9,181 nucleotides of DNA from an uncultured Cellvibrio sp. (GTDB lineage Bacteria > Pseudomonadota > Gammaproteobacteria > Pseudomonadales > Cellvibrionaceae). Positions 1 to 5,992 of the stretch are shown here, piece by piece (position 1 is the first letter of the stretch; every line of letters begins with the position of its first letter). Position numbers and translations under genes: made by a program. The notes under the pieces were generated by a model. It saw only the letters and a program-made list of their open reading frames with translations. It did not search any database and had not been told where the DNA came from. Where the stretch lies: the NCBI GenBank assembly GCA_946886255.1, contig CAMPIG010000172.1:1-9181 (forward strand), written 5' to 3'.

Positions 1-2053
1 CAATAAATAAATCCAGGCCATCGTCCCAGGAAGACAAACGAATATCGCCGCCGGGTGGGGTATATTTCGCCGCGTTGTTTAATAAATTACTGAGCACCTG
101 CGCGAGACGTGCAGCATCCGCCTTGAGCAGAATTGCCTCGTTATGAATCTCCAGCGTGAATTGATGATTGCATGCCTCGATTAACGGTGTGCAGGTTTCT
201 ACTGCGCTGATCACAACAGCGCCCAACGTCAGGTTTTCGGTTTTTAATTCAATCTTGCCGCTGTTTATACGCGCGATGTCGAGCAGATCGTCCACCAGCC
301 GCACCATTTGATTGAGCTGGCGCTCCATCATGCTGCGCACCTGGATGATGGTTTCCGGCTTGTCGTTGGATAACTTTAATAACTGCACACCATTTTTTAG
401 CGGTGCAAGCGGGTTGCGCAATTCGTGGGCCAGGGTCGCCAGGAATTCTGATTTACGACGGTTAGATTCCATTAAATGATTAGCGTGATTACGCAAGGCT
501 TCTTCGGCAAGTTTACGCGCTGTAATATCCGAAAAAATTAAGGAAACGCGATTGCTTTCGTGTCCACCGTGCCGACTGGCATAGACATCGAAGGTGCGGC
601 CCATTGCCTGGGAGTGCATTTGAAAACGCAGAGGCGCGCCGGTTTGTGCAACCCGTGCGTAAGTTTCAATCCAACTCGTTTCGAGATCCGGTACCATGGC
701 ACGCGCTGTTTTGCCAATGGGATTGATCAGCCCCGTTTGTTTTTCAAAAGCTTGGTTAACTTCGATGAAGCGATAATCGTGAGCGCGATGATTCTGGTCG
801 TAAAGAATTTCCAGTAAACAAAAACCTTCATCCATCAATTCAATTAACGCACTGTAACGTTGATTGCTGAGTTCCAATTCGCTTTCAGCCTGAGCCTGGC
901 TGGTGATGTCAACCACGACACCGGGAAAAGAAGCGGCGAGGCCATTGCTGTCGTATTGCGCACGACCACGAGCAATGACGGTGCGATAGTTGCCATCGCT
1001 CATGCGCACGCGATAACGCGCTTCAAACAATGTGCCCTCGGCAATGGCTTTTCTGCTAAGCGCTTTCACACGATCAATATCATCGGGGTGGATAGACGCG
1101 TAATATTCCGCCAGGGTAGCGCTGTCCGCTTTTTCGGTCGGGATGGAAAACAATTGCACCAAATTGCGATCGGCGATGATCTGGTTGGTTTCTGCATCCC
1201 ACGTCCAGGTTGCCACTTCGGCAGCCGTTAGCATGGATTCCAGGCGCGTGCGCATATCGCTGAAGGCGGCATCGAGACGACGACGCTCGGTAATATCAAT
1301 ACCGATGATGGCAATAAAAATTGTGTGTCCGTGCTCATCGGTGACCGGCGTAATAGACAAGTCGATGTAACGCTCGCTTTCCGGCTCCTGGGAATATTTT
1401 AGTTCGCGTTTGAAACGCGTGCCGGCCGCCGCTGCCAGGATAGCCTGTTTAACCACATCCATTACTGGCGGCAAATGGTCCCACAGGCCCCAATCCCAAA
1501 ATTTTCTGCCGATGATCTCGCGGTGTTCTAATCCTGTCGCCTGTACGCTGTAGCGATTGGTTTCTATGACGGTGCCGTCGAGCGTCGTCAACCAGGCGAA
1601 TTGTGATCCTTGCTCAAAAAAGGCGCGAAATTTGGCGTTGGCATTCGCCGCTGTTCGCGCTTCCATCGCGCTGCGTTCGGCTACCGCTTCGCGCTTAAAG
1701 GTGGTGATGTCTTTAAAACAAATCGTCAGGCCACCGCAGTCCCTGGGGAAACTGTTAACTTCAACCCACAGGCTTTGCTGGACAAAATACGCAGAAAATT
1801 TGATGGCACTTTTGTTTTGTTCCGGCTGCGGGGTGTCCAGTAAGGTACCGCGCAAGTCGCGAAATACCTGCCAGAAATTTTTATTGACGACATGCTCGCG
1901 AGACGCGGCCGTCAGCTTTTCAACAGCGGGATTCGCGTAGATAACGGTCCAGTCAGTATCTGTCACCACAACGCCTTCGCTGATGTGCTCAAGGACGACG
2001 TGTAGGGTGTTGTCTACAGATTCAGGGGTAAGGCGAAGGGTTTGTGCATCCAT
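1..2053 (-). CDS. Multi-PAS sensor histidine kinase, C-terminus cut by window edge
   Basis: Reading the minus strand from the ATG at 2053 gives 684 uninterrupted codons running off the left edge. Four PAS-type segments are visible, at about residues 20-120, 140-260, 270-390 and 395-515, each ending in a PAC-like DIT motif (DITTFK, DITERR, DITSQA, DITARK). The third has the W-x-W and HPDD features of the PAS_3 type. HisKA follows, with the H-box LAHELRNPL and the predicted phospho-accepting His543. The ATPase domain begins with the N-box LSNLLNNAAKY (655-665); its G boxes are outside the window. No membrane segment or signal peptide is seen, so a cytoplasmic sensor is inferred. H-boxes of this type are common in hybrid kinases, so a C-terminal receiver domain is possible but unseen. 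An in-frame TGA at 2066-2068 rules out a longer start; no strong Shine-Dalgarno precedes the ATG. Ligand and partner regulator are unknown. Confidence 0.93.
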   Translation of the reverse strand, partial: MDAQTLRLTPESVDNTLHVVLEHISEGVVVTDTDWTVIYANPAVEKLTAASREHVVNKNFWQVFRDLRGTLLDTPQPEQNKSAIKFSAYFVQQSLWVEVNSFPRDCGGLTICFKDITTFKREAVAERSAMEARTAANANAKFRAFFEQGSQFAWLTTLDGTVIETNRYSVQATGLEHREIIGRKFWDWGLWDHLPPVMDVVKQAILAAAAGTRFKRELKYSQEPESERYIDLSITPVTDEHGHTIFIAIIGIDITERRRLDAAFSDMRTRLESMLTAAEVATWTWDAETNQIIADRNLVQLFSIPTEKADSATLAEYYASIHPDDIDRVKALSRKAIAEGTLFEARYRVRMSDGNYRTVIARGRAQYDSNGLAASFPGVVVDITSQAQAESELELSNQRYSALIELMDEGFCLLEILYDQNHRAHDYRFIEVNQAFEKQTGLINPIGKTARAMVPDLETSWIETYARVAQTGAPLRFQMHSQAMGRTFDVYASRHGGHESNRVSLIFSDITARKLAEEALRNHANHLMESNRRKSEFLATLAHELRNPLAPLKNGVQLLKLSNDKPETIIQVRSMMERQLNQMVRLVDDLLDIARINSGKIELKTENLTLGAVVISAVETCTPLIEACNHQFTLEIHNEAILLKADAARLAQVLSNLLNNAAKYTPPGGDIRLSSWDDGLDLFI

Positions 2054-2107
2054 TGGTTCGAGGCATCACGGGCAGAAAAAAGGCGCTGGCCAACCGTGGC
2101 AAGCGGT

Positions 2108-2147
2108 CATGGCGATAGCCTAGCAATGAATCGGGCAAATCGCCATG
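2108..2147. repeat. 9-bp perfect inverted repeat upstream of the kinase gene
   Basis: CATGGCGAT (2108-2116) is matched by ATCGCCATG (2139-2147) with a 22-nt spacer. The right arm also overlaps a 10-bp palindrome, CGCCATGGCG (2141-2150). The element lies 55-94 bp upstream of the kinase start, so it could be an operator or a structure in a 5' leader. It could also be chance. No T-tract follows on either strand, so it is not an intrinsic terminator. Confidence 0.45.
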
Positions 2148-2193
2148 GCGTTGTTGGCAAAACTGTCATGCGTTGGCGTGGGGTAAGCGAGAT

Positions 2194-2223
2194 GTCGGAT
2201 TACGCTACGCTAATCCGACCTAC
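2194..2223 (-). repeat. REP-like palindromic element, unit B
   Basis: Read on the minus strand, the unit starts with a GTAG head followed by an imperfect palindrome. On the plus strand the stem is GTCGGATTA (2194-2202) pairing with TAATCCGAC (2211-2219), then an unpaired C2203, a GC/GC pair and a TAC loop. A GTAG head plus imperfect palindrome is the layout of enterobacterial and pseudomonad REP elements. It sits just downstream of the lipoprotein gene, in tandem with a diverged copy at 2235-2265. It may stabilise the 3' end of the transporter mRNA or slow transcription. With no T-run it is not a typical intrinsic terminator. Confidence 0.7.
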
Positions 2224-2234
2224 GGATCTGCGTC

Positions 2235-2265
2235 TCAGATTACGCCTGCGGCTAATCTGACCTGC
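2235..2265 (-). repeat. REP-like palindromic element, unit A, overlapping a stop codon
   Basis: This is a second copy in the same orientation, 11 bp from the unit at 2194-2223. Its head is GCAG rather than GTAG. The stem is TCAGATTA (2235-2242) with TAATCTGA (2253-2260), then an unpaired C2243, a GCC/GGC pair and a TGC loop. Relative to the other copy, the A/T pair replacing G/C and the extra C/G pair are compensated on both sides of the stem. The unit encodes the last four residues and the stop codon of the neighbouring lipoprotein gene. Confidence 0.7.
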
Positions 2266-2845
2266 GGGGATGGGTGTGCTGGAGGAGAGCTTGGTCCATG
2301 TCGGCGGAGAGCTCTGCTAGTAATTGACTATAAGCCTGGGCCAGAGGGCGCGCGCCGGAAGTGACCGGTACACGACGAATAAAATGACGGCGCAGCAAAC
2401 TGCTTCTTTCGTTGACATCCATCAATTCCCAGGTCGCATTGATGTATGCCTCGCCGCCGATACGGTGAAGACTGTGTAACGCGAGGCGCAGGCTGTAATC
2501 CGGTTTGTTGTCACGCCGCCAGGGAAAATTAACCATGCCGCGACGGGTATCGCGCGCCGTGAGATTCAAACCGATGATGCGCGGAATTCCCTCGCGCAAA
2601 GGCTCAGCCCAGTAGTCGTTATCGGCGAGGACGAGGCTGCCGTCATTCGCTTCGTAAACCATGTGCAAGCGATTCAGGTATTCCGCCACCTCCACCGGGC
2701 CGATACCGACCAACGTTGTAATCTCCGCTGCCTGATCAGTTTGTTCAACTGGCATTGCATTGAGCAAATAAAAATTTTTGCGCGGTGAACTCTGGCATGC
2801 ACTGAGCAAACTGCAAATGATCAACAGAATTAATGAATACCGCAT
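2252..2845 (-). CDS. ABC-type transport auxiliary lipoprotein (PqiC-like)
   Basis: This is a 197-residue protein with a lipoprotein signal: a hydrophobic stretch at residues 4-16 ending in the lipobox LSAC, with lipidated Cys17. Residue +2 is Gln, which fits outer-membrane sorting. The opening after the signal (NFYLLNAMP), the segment VGIGPVEVAEYLNR and the later DNDYWAEPL fit the ABC_trans_aux family, to which E. coli PqiC (YmbA) belongs. These lipoproteins pair with MCE proteins to complete the path between inner and outer membrane. It is the last gene of the transporter operon. It starts 3 nt after the MCE gene's stop, and its Shine-Dalgarno (GAGGAAGAA) is the end of that gene, which suggests translational coupling. 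The stop codon and the last four codons lie inside a REP-like repeat, so the C-terminus may have been altered by insertion of that element. Confidence 0.88.
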   Translation of the reverse strand: MRYSLILLIICSLLSACQSSPRKNFYLLNAMPVEQTDQAAEITTLVGIGPVEVAEYLNRLHMVYEANDGSLVLADNDYWAEPLREGIPRIIGLNLTARDTRRGMVNFPWRRDNKPDYSLRLALHSLHRIGGEAYINATWELMDVNERSSLLRRHFIRRVPVTSGARPLAQAYSQLLAELSADMDQALLQHTHPRRSD

Positions 2846-2848
2846 AAT

Positions 2849-3829
2849 TTATTCTTCCTCCGGCATAATGGATCGGCCGCGCAATAATGCCTCGGGTTGT
2901 TGTTCCAATGTTTCGCTCAAACTGCGAAAGGCTTGCGATGAACGGCTCATATCTTCAAGGGTTCTGGTCAACTGATTAAGCAGGGGCGCGTCTTCAGAAA
3001 AGGCATGTTCGATGTTGGCCGCAGCCTGATCAAAACTTTGCATACTTTTATTCAATTCTTCCAGACTGCCCTTGAGTGAAGCCAACATGTCGGGCGTCTG
3101 GGTATTCAGTTCTCTAATTAAAGTATTCAACTCGGTCAGGGTCGTGTCCATCTTCGCACTCAGGCGCGCGAGTTCCTTATCCGCATTCCCCGAGGTTTGT
3201 TCCAACGATGTCGCCAGCCGGTTAAAACTGCTGAGAGTTTCCGCCACCTGGCCATTAGCTACCATGTTGCTCACTTGTTCAGTCAGGTTATTCAGGTTGT
3301 GTACCAGGCCTTTCAGGTCAAGCTCTTGAAAGGTGCGGGAGATTTCCTCAAAGCTGGTGCCGATGGTCGGTATTTCCTGATGTTCTTTCTGGATGGCGTA
3401 AAGTGTTAACTCACTGTCGGGATAAAAATCCAGTTCCACGTACAAAAGCCCGGTCAAAAAGCTCTGGAAATTTAACTGCGCGCGCAGGCCACCCTGAATA
3501 GCTTCTTCGAAAAAATTTTCTTCCACGTTAGCGCCGTCACTATTGATGCGCTTCATCACCAGATCGGCAATGACAGCGGTGTATACCGTTTTATTGTCCT
3601 GTTCAAAATTGATGCTGATATCAATAATTTCACCGAGTACGACACCTTTTAATTTTACTGGCGCCCCCACCTGCAACCCTTGCACTGATCCTTCAAAGTA
3701 CATCACCACGCGCTTTTTATCGGCAAAGAAGCGGCCACCGGAAAAAAACAGCAGCGCGATAAAAACCAACAAAATGGCACCGACAATAAACGCGCCTATG
3801 GCGAGGGAACGATTTTTCTTAGGGCTCAT
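2849..3829 (-). CDS. MCE/MlaD family protein, membrane-anchored lipid-transport bridge
   Basis: This is a 326-residue protein. A basic N-terminus (SPKKNR) precedes one membrane helix at about residues 9-30. A single MCE domain follows at about 39-117, including FEGSVQGLQVGAPVKLKGV. The segment 114-136 (GLRAQLNFQSFLTGLLYVEL and following) resembles PqiB-type MCE proteins more than classic short MlaD. Residues from about 157 to 310 are rich in Leu, Glu, Gln and Asn and look like a long helical coiled coil. The tail QPEALLRGR is also typical of PqiB-like proteins. In this family, MCE domains form hexameric rings that pass lipids across the periplasm. The ATG overlaps the ATPase gene's stop as ATGA, with GAGGA just upstream. 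The protein is expected to sit in the inner membrane with its body in the periplasm. The lipid and the direction of transport are not evident. Confidence 0.92.
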   Translation of the reverse strand: MSPKKNRSLAIGAFIVGAILLVFIALLFFSGGRFFADKKRVVMYFEGSVQGLQVGAPVKLKGVVLGEIIDISINFEQDNKTVYTAVIADLVMKRINSDGANVEENFFEEAIQGGLRAQLNFQSFLTGLLYVELDFYPDSELTLYAIQKEHQEIPTIGTSFEEISRTFQELDLKGLVHNLNNLTEQVSNMVANGQVAETLSSFNRLATSLEQTSGNADKELARLSAKMDTTLTELNTLIRELNTQTPDMLASLKGSLEELNKSMQSFDQAAANIEHAFSEDAPLLNQLTRTLEDMSRSSQAFRSLSETLEQQPEALLRGRSIMPEEE

Positions 3830-4596
3830 GCGTTTTCCTCTGTCTGACTTTCCGCACGATTCAAAAACTGGCGGACTTTATCCTGTTTGCTGTGTTGCGC
3901 CAGCTGTTTGGGGTCGCCGCTGTCGAGCATGGTTTTGGCTTGTGCGTCGAGAAAGACACAATTCGTACCGATAGACAAAATACTGGGTAATTCGTGCGAG
4001 ACGATAACGACCGTGGAATCCAGAGCCTGACATACCTGCACAATCAATTGATCAAGACGCAGGGAACTGATGGGGTCCAGTCCCGCCGATGGCTCATCAA
4101 AAAATAACAACTGCGGATCAAGGGCTATGGCGCGCGCTAGACCGGCGCGCTTGTGCATGCCACCGCTGATTTCCGCCGGGTAAAAATCCTCAAAGCCACC
4201 GAGCCCTACCAGTGCCAGTTTATAGGCAACAGCTTCCGTAATTTGCTTTTCCGTTAAATCGGTATAGAGCTGCATGGGCAGCGCCACATTTTCTGCCAGC
4301 GTCATACTCGAAAACAGCGCGCCGGTTTGAAAGGTGATGCCCCATTTTTTTAACAGTGCTAATTGGGTGTCCTCATCAGAGCGATAAAAGTTAACACCTT
4401 CGTACAGCACTTCGCCATGGGTTGGTTCGATCAAACCGATCATGTGTTTGAGCAGTGTGGTCTTGCCACAACCGCTGCCACCAATGATAAAAAAAATATC
4501 ATTCTTGCGCACCTCAAACTGTAGATGCTCCTGCACGACGCGGCGGCCGTAGCCGATGGTGAGGTCGCGCACTTCTATAAATGCTTGCTTCGCCAT
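3826..4596 (-). CDS. MlaF-type ABC transporter ATP-binding protein
   Basis: This is a 256-residue cytoplasmic ATPase with every canonical element in place. They are Walker A GGSGCGKTT (39-47), the Q-loop Gln90, the signature ISGGMHKRAGLARA (143-156), Walker B LLFFDEP (163-169), the D-loop SAGLDP and the switch His201 in VIVSHE. The SGGMxKRxxLAR form of the signature is characteristic of ATPases serving MCE-type transporters (MlaF/Ttg2A and Mce-associated ATPases). It should form a dimer that powers the MlaE-type permease encoded directly upstream. The start lies 3 nt after the permease stop; only a weak purine stretch (CGGA) precedes it, so coupled translation is likely. The C-terminal 30 residues are polar and may contact partners, as the MlaF tail does. 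Confidence 0.95.
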   Translation of the reverse strand: MAKQAFIEVRDLTIGYGRRVVQEHLQFEVRKNDIFFIIGGSGCGKTTLLKHMIGLIEPTHGEVLYEGVNFYRSDEDTQLALLKKWGITFQTGALFSSMTLAENVALPMQLYTDLTEKQITEAVAYKLALVGLGGFEDFYPAEISGGMHKRAGLARAIALDPQLLFFDEPSAGLDPISSLRLDQLIVQVCQALDSTVVIVSHELPSILSIGTNCVFLDAQAKTMLDSGDPKQLAQHSKQDKVRQFLNRAESQTEENA

Positions 4597-4599
4597 GGG

Positions 4600-5712
4600 T
4601 CAGATTCCGAGTTTGTCGTACAGGATATTGAAGGCAGCATCCGCCACTACCAAATAGACAATCGCCTTTACCACCGCGTTGGTGGCCGCCATGCCGACTG
4701 CATCCGAATTGCGGCCACAATTCAAACCCGCCTGACAGCCAGCAATCGCAATTAAAATACCAAAGACGATGCTCTTGATGATGCCGGTGGAGATGTCGAG
4801 CCAGTCCACCGCGTCGCGGGTCTGGGAAATATACTGAATGACACTGACGTCCATGCTGGTCGCAATAATCGCGCCGCCGACCATGCCGATAATATCCGCG
4901 TAAATACACAACAAGGGCATCACAAACACCAGCGCCAACAAACGCGGCAACACCAGAAATTCCATGCTGGAAATGCCCATGATGCGCAACGCATCAATTT
5001 CTTCATTCACTTGCATAGTGCCGAGTTGTGCAGCGTAGGCAGCGCCGGTACGACCAGCCATAATCACGGCGGTCATCAACGCGCCCATTTCGCGCACCAT
5101 ACCGATCGCTACCAAATCCGCTACATAAACCTGGGCACCCAACTGGCGCAATTGCACGGAGCCCAGGTAGGCGAGGATCATCCCCACCAGCACGCTGATG
5201 AGCGTCACAATAGCGAGGGCGCGGGGGCCGGCCTGATCAATAAAAAAGAAAATATCGACCCGGCGTGTTTTTGCCCGGCCTTGCAACCAATGCCCTAACG
5301 CGACGCAGGCATCGCCCACGAAGATGAGCGTATCGCGCAATTCATGCCATTGTTGTTTAACCGCATTGCGCAGAATAGTAATCGCATTGTCGGTTTTCTC
5401 TGCGGCTTCCGTCTGATAAACCGGCACACCTGTCGCAAGGTTCAACAACTGTTGTAAGCCTTGAGGCACTGCGTCGGTGTTAAGCGAAATTTTCTGGCTG
5501 TCGCACCAGCGCGCCAGTTGCAAGAGTGCGATGGCAAGGCTGGAGTCCCAGCTTTCCAGTTGCTCGGTAATCAAATCCAGATGCTGACAATCAGGCGGGA
5601 TCACGGCCTGGAGAGCGTCGCCATCCGGCGCATCCCCCAATTGCCAGCGCCCGCCAAGATATAGCGCGCAGTGGTCACCCTGATTATCGGTATGGAAGCT
5701 GGCAGCTGTCAT
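4600..5712 (-). CDS. MlaE family ABC permease with N-terminal STAS-like domain
   Basis: From the ATG at 5712 the protein has 370 residues. Residues 5-100 resemble a STAS domain, including the segment ESWDSSLAIALLQLARW at about 53-69. The MlaE permease domain covers about 145-368. It has several hydrophobic segments and the family core AGRTGAAYAAQLGTMQVNEE (219-238) followed by IDALRIMG. In E. coli the STAS protein MlaB is separate and binds the ATPase MlaF; here the same role is probably served in cis. It is the first gene of the operon, forming the inner-membrane channel for phospholipid or another hydrophobic substrate. An upstream in-frame TTG at 5727 would add five residues, but it lacks a ribosome binding site, whereas the ATG has AAGGA five bases before it. 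Confidence 0.93.
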   Translation of the reverse strand: MTAASFHTDNQGDHCALYLGGRWQLGDAPDGDALQAVIPPDCQHLDLITEQLESWDSSLAIALLQLARWCDSQKISLNTDAVPQGLQQLLNLATGVPVYQTEAAEKTDNAITILRNAVKQQWHELRDTLIFVGDACVALGHWLQGRAKTRRVDIFFFIDQAGPRALAIVTLISVLVGMILAYLGSVQLRQLGAQVYVADLVAIGMVREMGALMTAVIMAGRTGAAYAAQLGTMQVNEEIDALRIMGISSMEFLVLPRLLALVFVMPLLCIYADIIGMVGGAIIATSMDVSVIQYISQTRDAVDWLDISTGIIKSIVFGILIAIAGCQAGLNCGRNSDAVGMAATNAVVKAIVYLVVADAAFNILYDKLGI

Positions 5713-5717
5713 TGCAA

Positions 5718-5722
5718 TCCTT
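5718..5722 (-). promoter_or_regulatory. Ribosome binding site that sets the permease start
   Basis: AAGGA on the minus strand lies five nucleotides before the ATG at 5712. This supports the ATG over the TTG at 5727, which would place the AAGGA inside the coding region. Confidence 0.75.
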
Positions 5723-5900
5723 ATCAAAGGGGTCAGGCTGTTCCTGATTGAAACTCAATTTGTTCCGTGGGCGCAAGGTGTGCCGGATATTCTTTTAAGT
5801 CTTTGTCATCTGGCGCACATTTCCGTAATTAGCCGCGCTTCCGCTGTCATGACTTGTAATATGCGATAGCGGACTTCTTTGAAATACTACCGACGTGATC

Positions 5901-5920
5901 TGATTGTTGCTTGTCAATCA
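5901..5920. repeat. Short inverted repeat, possible operator
   Basis: TGATTG (5901-5906) and CAATCA (5915-5920) form a 6-bp inverted repeat around 8 nt, in the middle of the divergent promoter region. The geometry would suit a dimeric regulator. A 6-bp match is weak, however, and could easily be chance. Confidence 0.25.
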
Positions 5921-5992
5921 ACGCCCTGAAAAGCGCGGTAAACGTCCGGCGGCTCCCAAGACATTCACCATAAAAGAACAAGGATTTTTAGC

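Larger units (their letters stand above)
5713..5992. promoter_or_regulatory. Divergent intergenic region with promoters for both operons
   Basis: This 280-bp gap separates the leftward transporter operon from the rightward dehydrogenase operon, so it must hold at least one promoter for each. I find no convincing sigma-70 pair. A perfect TTGACA occurs on the minus strand (plus-strand 5912-5917), but the best -10-like hexamer, TAGTAT, is 22 nt away. On the plus strand TTGTCA (5803-5808) is 17 nt from TAATTA (5826-5831), a poor -10. TAATAT (5857-5862) has no -35. AAGGA at 5980-5984 is the ribosome binding site for the gene at 5993. No coding sequence or RNA gene is evident. Confidence 0.6.

Noticed and set aside
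560..1940. Several plus-strand reading frames of 75-127 residues
   Set aside because: All lie opposite the continuous 684-codon kinase frame, which carries recognisable PAS and HisKA motifs. These are antisense shadows.
2042..2260. Plus-strand 72-residue reading frame ending in an alternating Arg-Leu run
   Set aside because: The run comes from translating the REP-like repeats, and the rest covers the kinase leader. It has no ribosome binding site or recognisable protein features.
2194..2260. Intrinsic terminator for the transporter operon
   Set aside because: The hairpins are strong, but no T-tract follows either stem on the minus strand. They are described as REP-like repeats instead.
4514..4909. 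Minus-strand 131-residue frame across the permease/ATPase junction
   Set aside because: It is out of frame with two strongly conserved genes, and its Gly/His/Arg-rich product looks like a frame-shifted reading of the permease.
5803..5831. Sigma-70 promoter TTGTCA, 17 nt, TAATTA on the plus strand
   Set aside because: The -35 and spacing are good, but the -10 matches the consensus at only two of six positions and lacks the final T.
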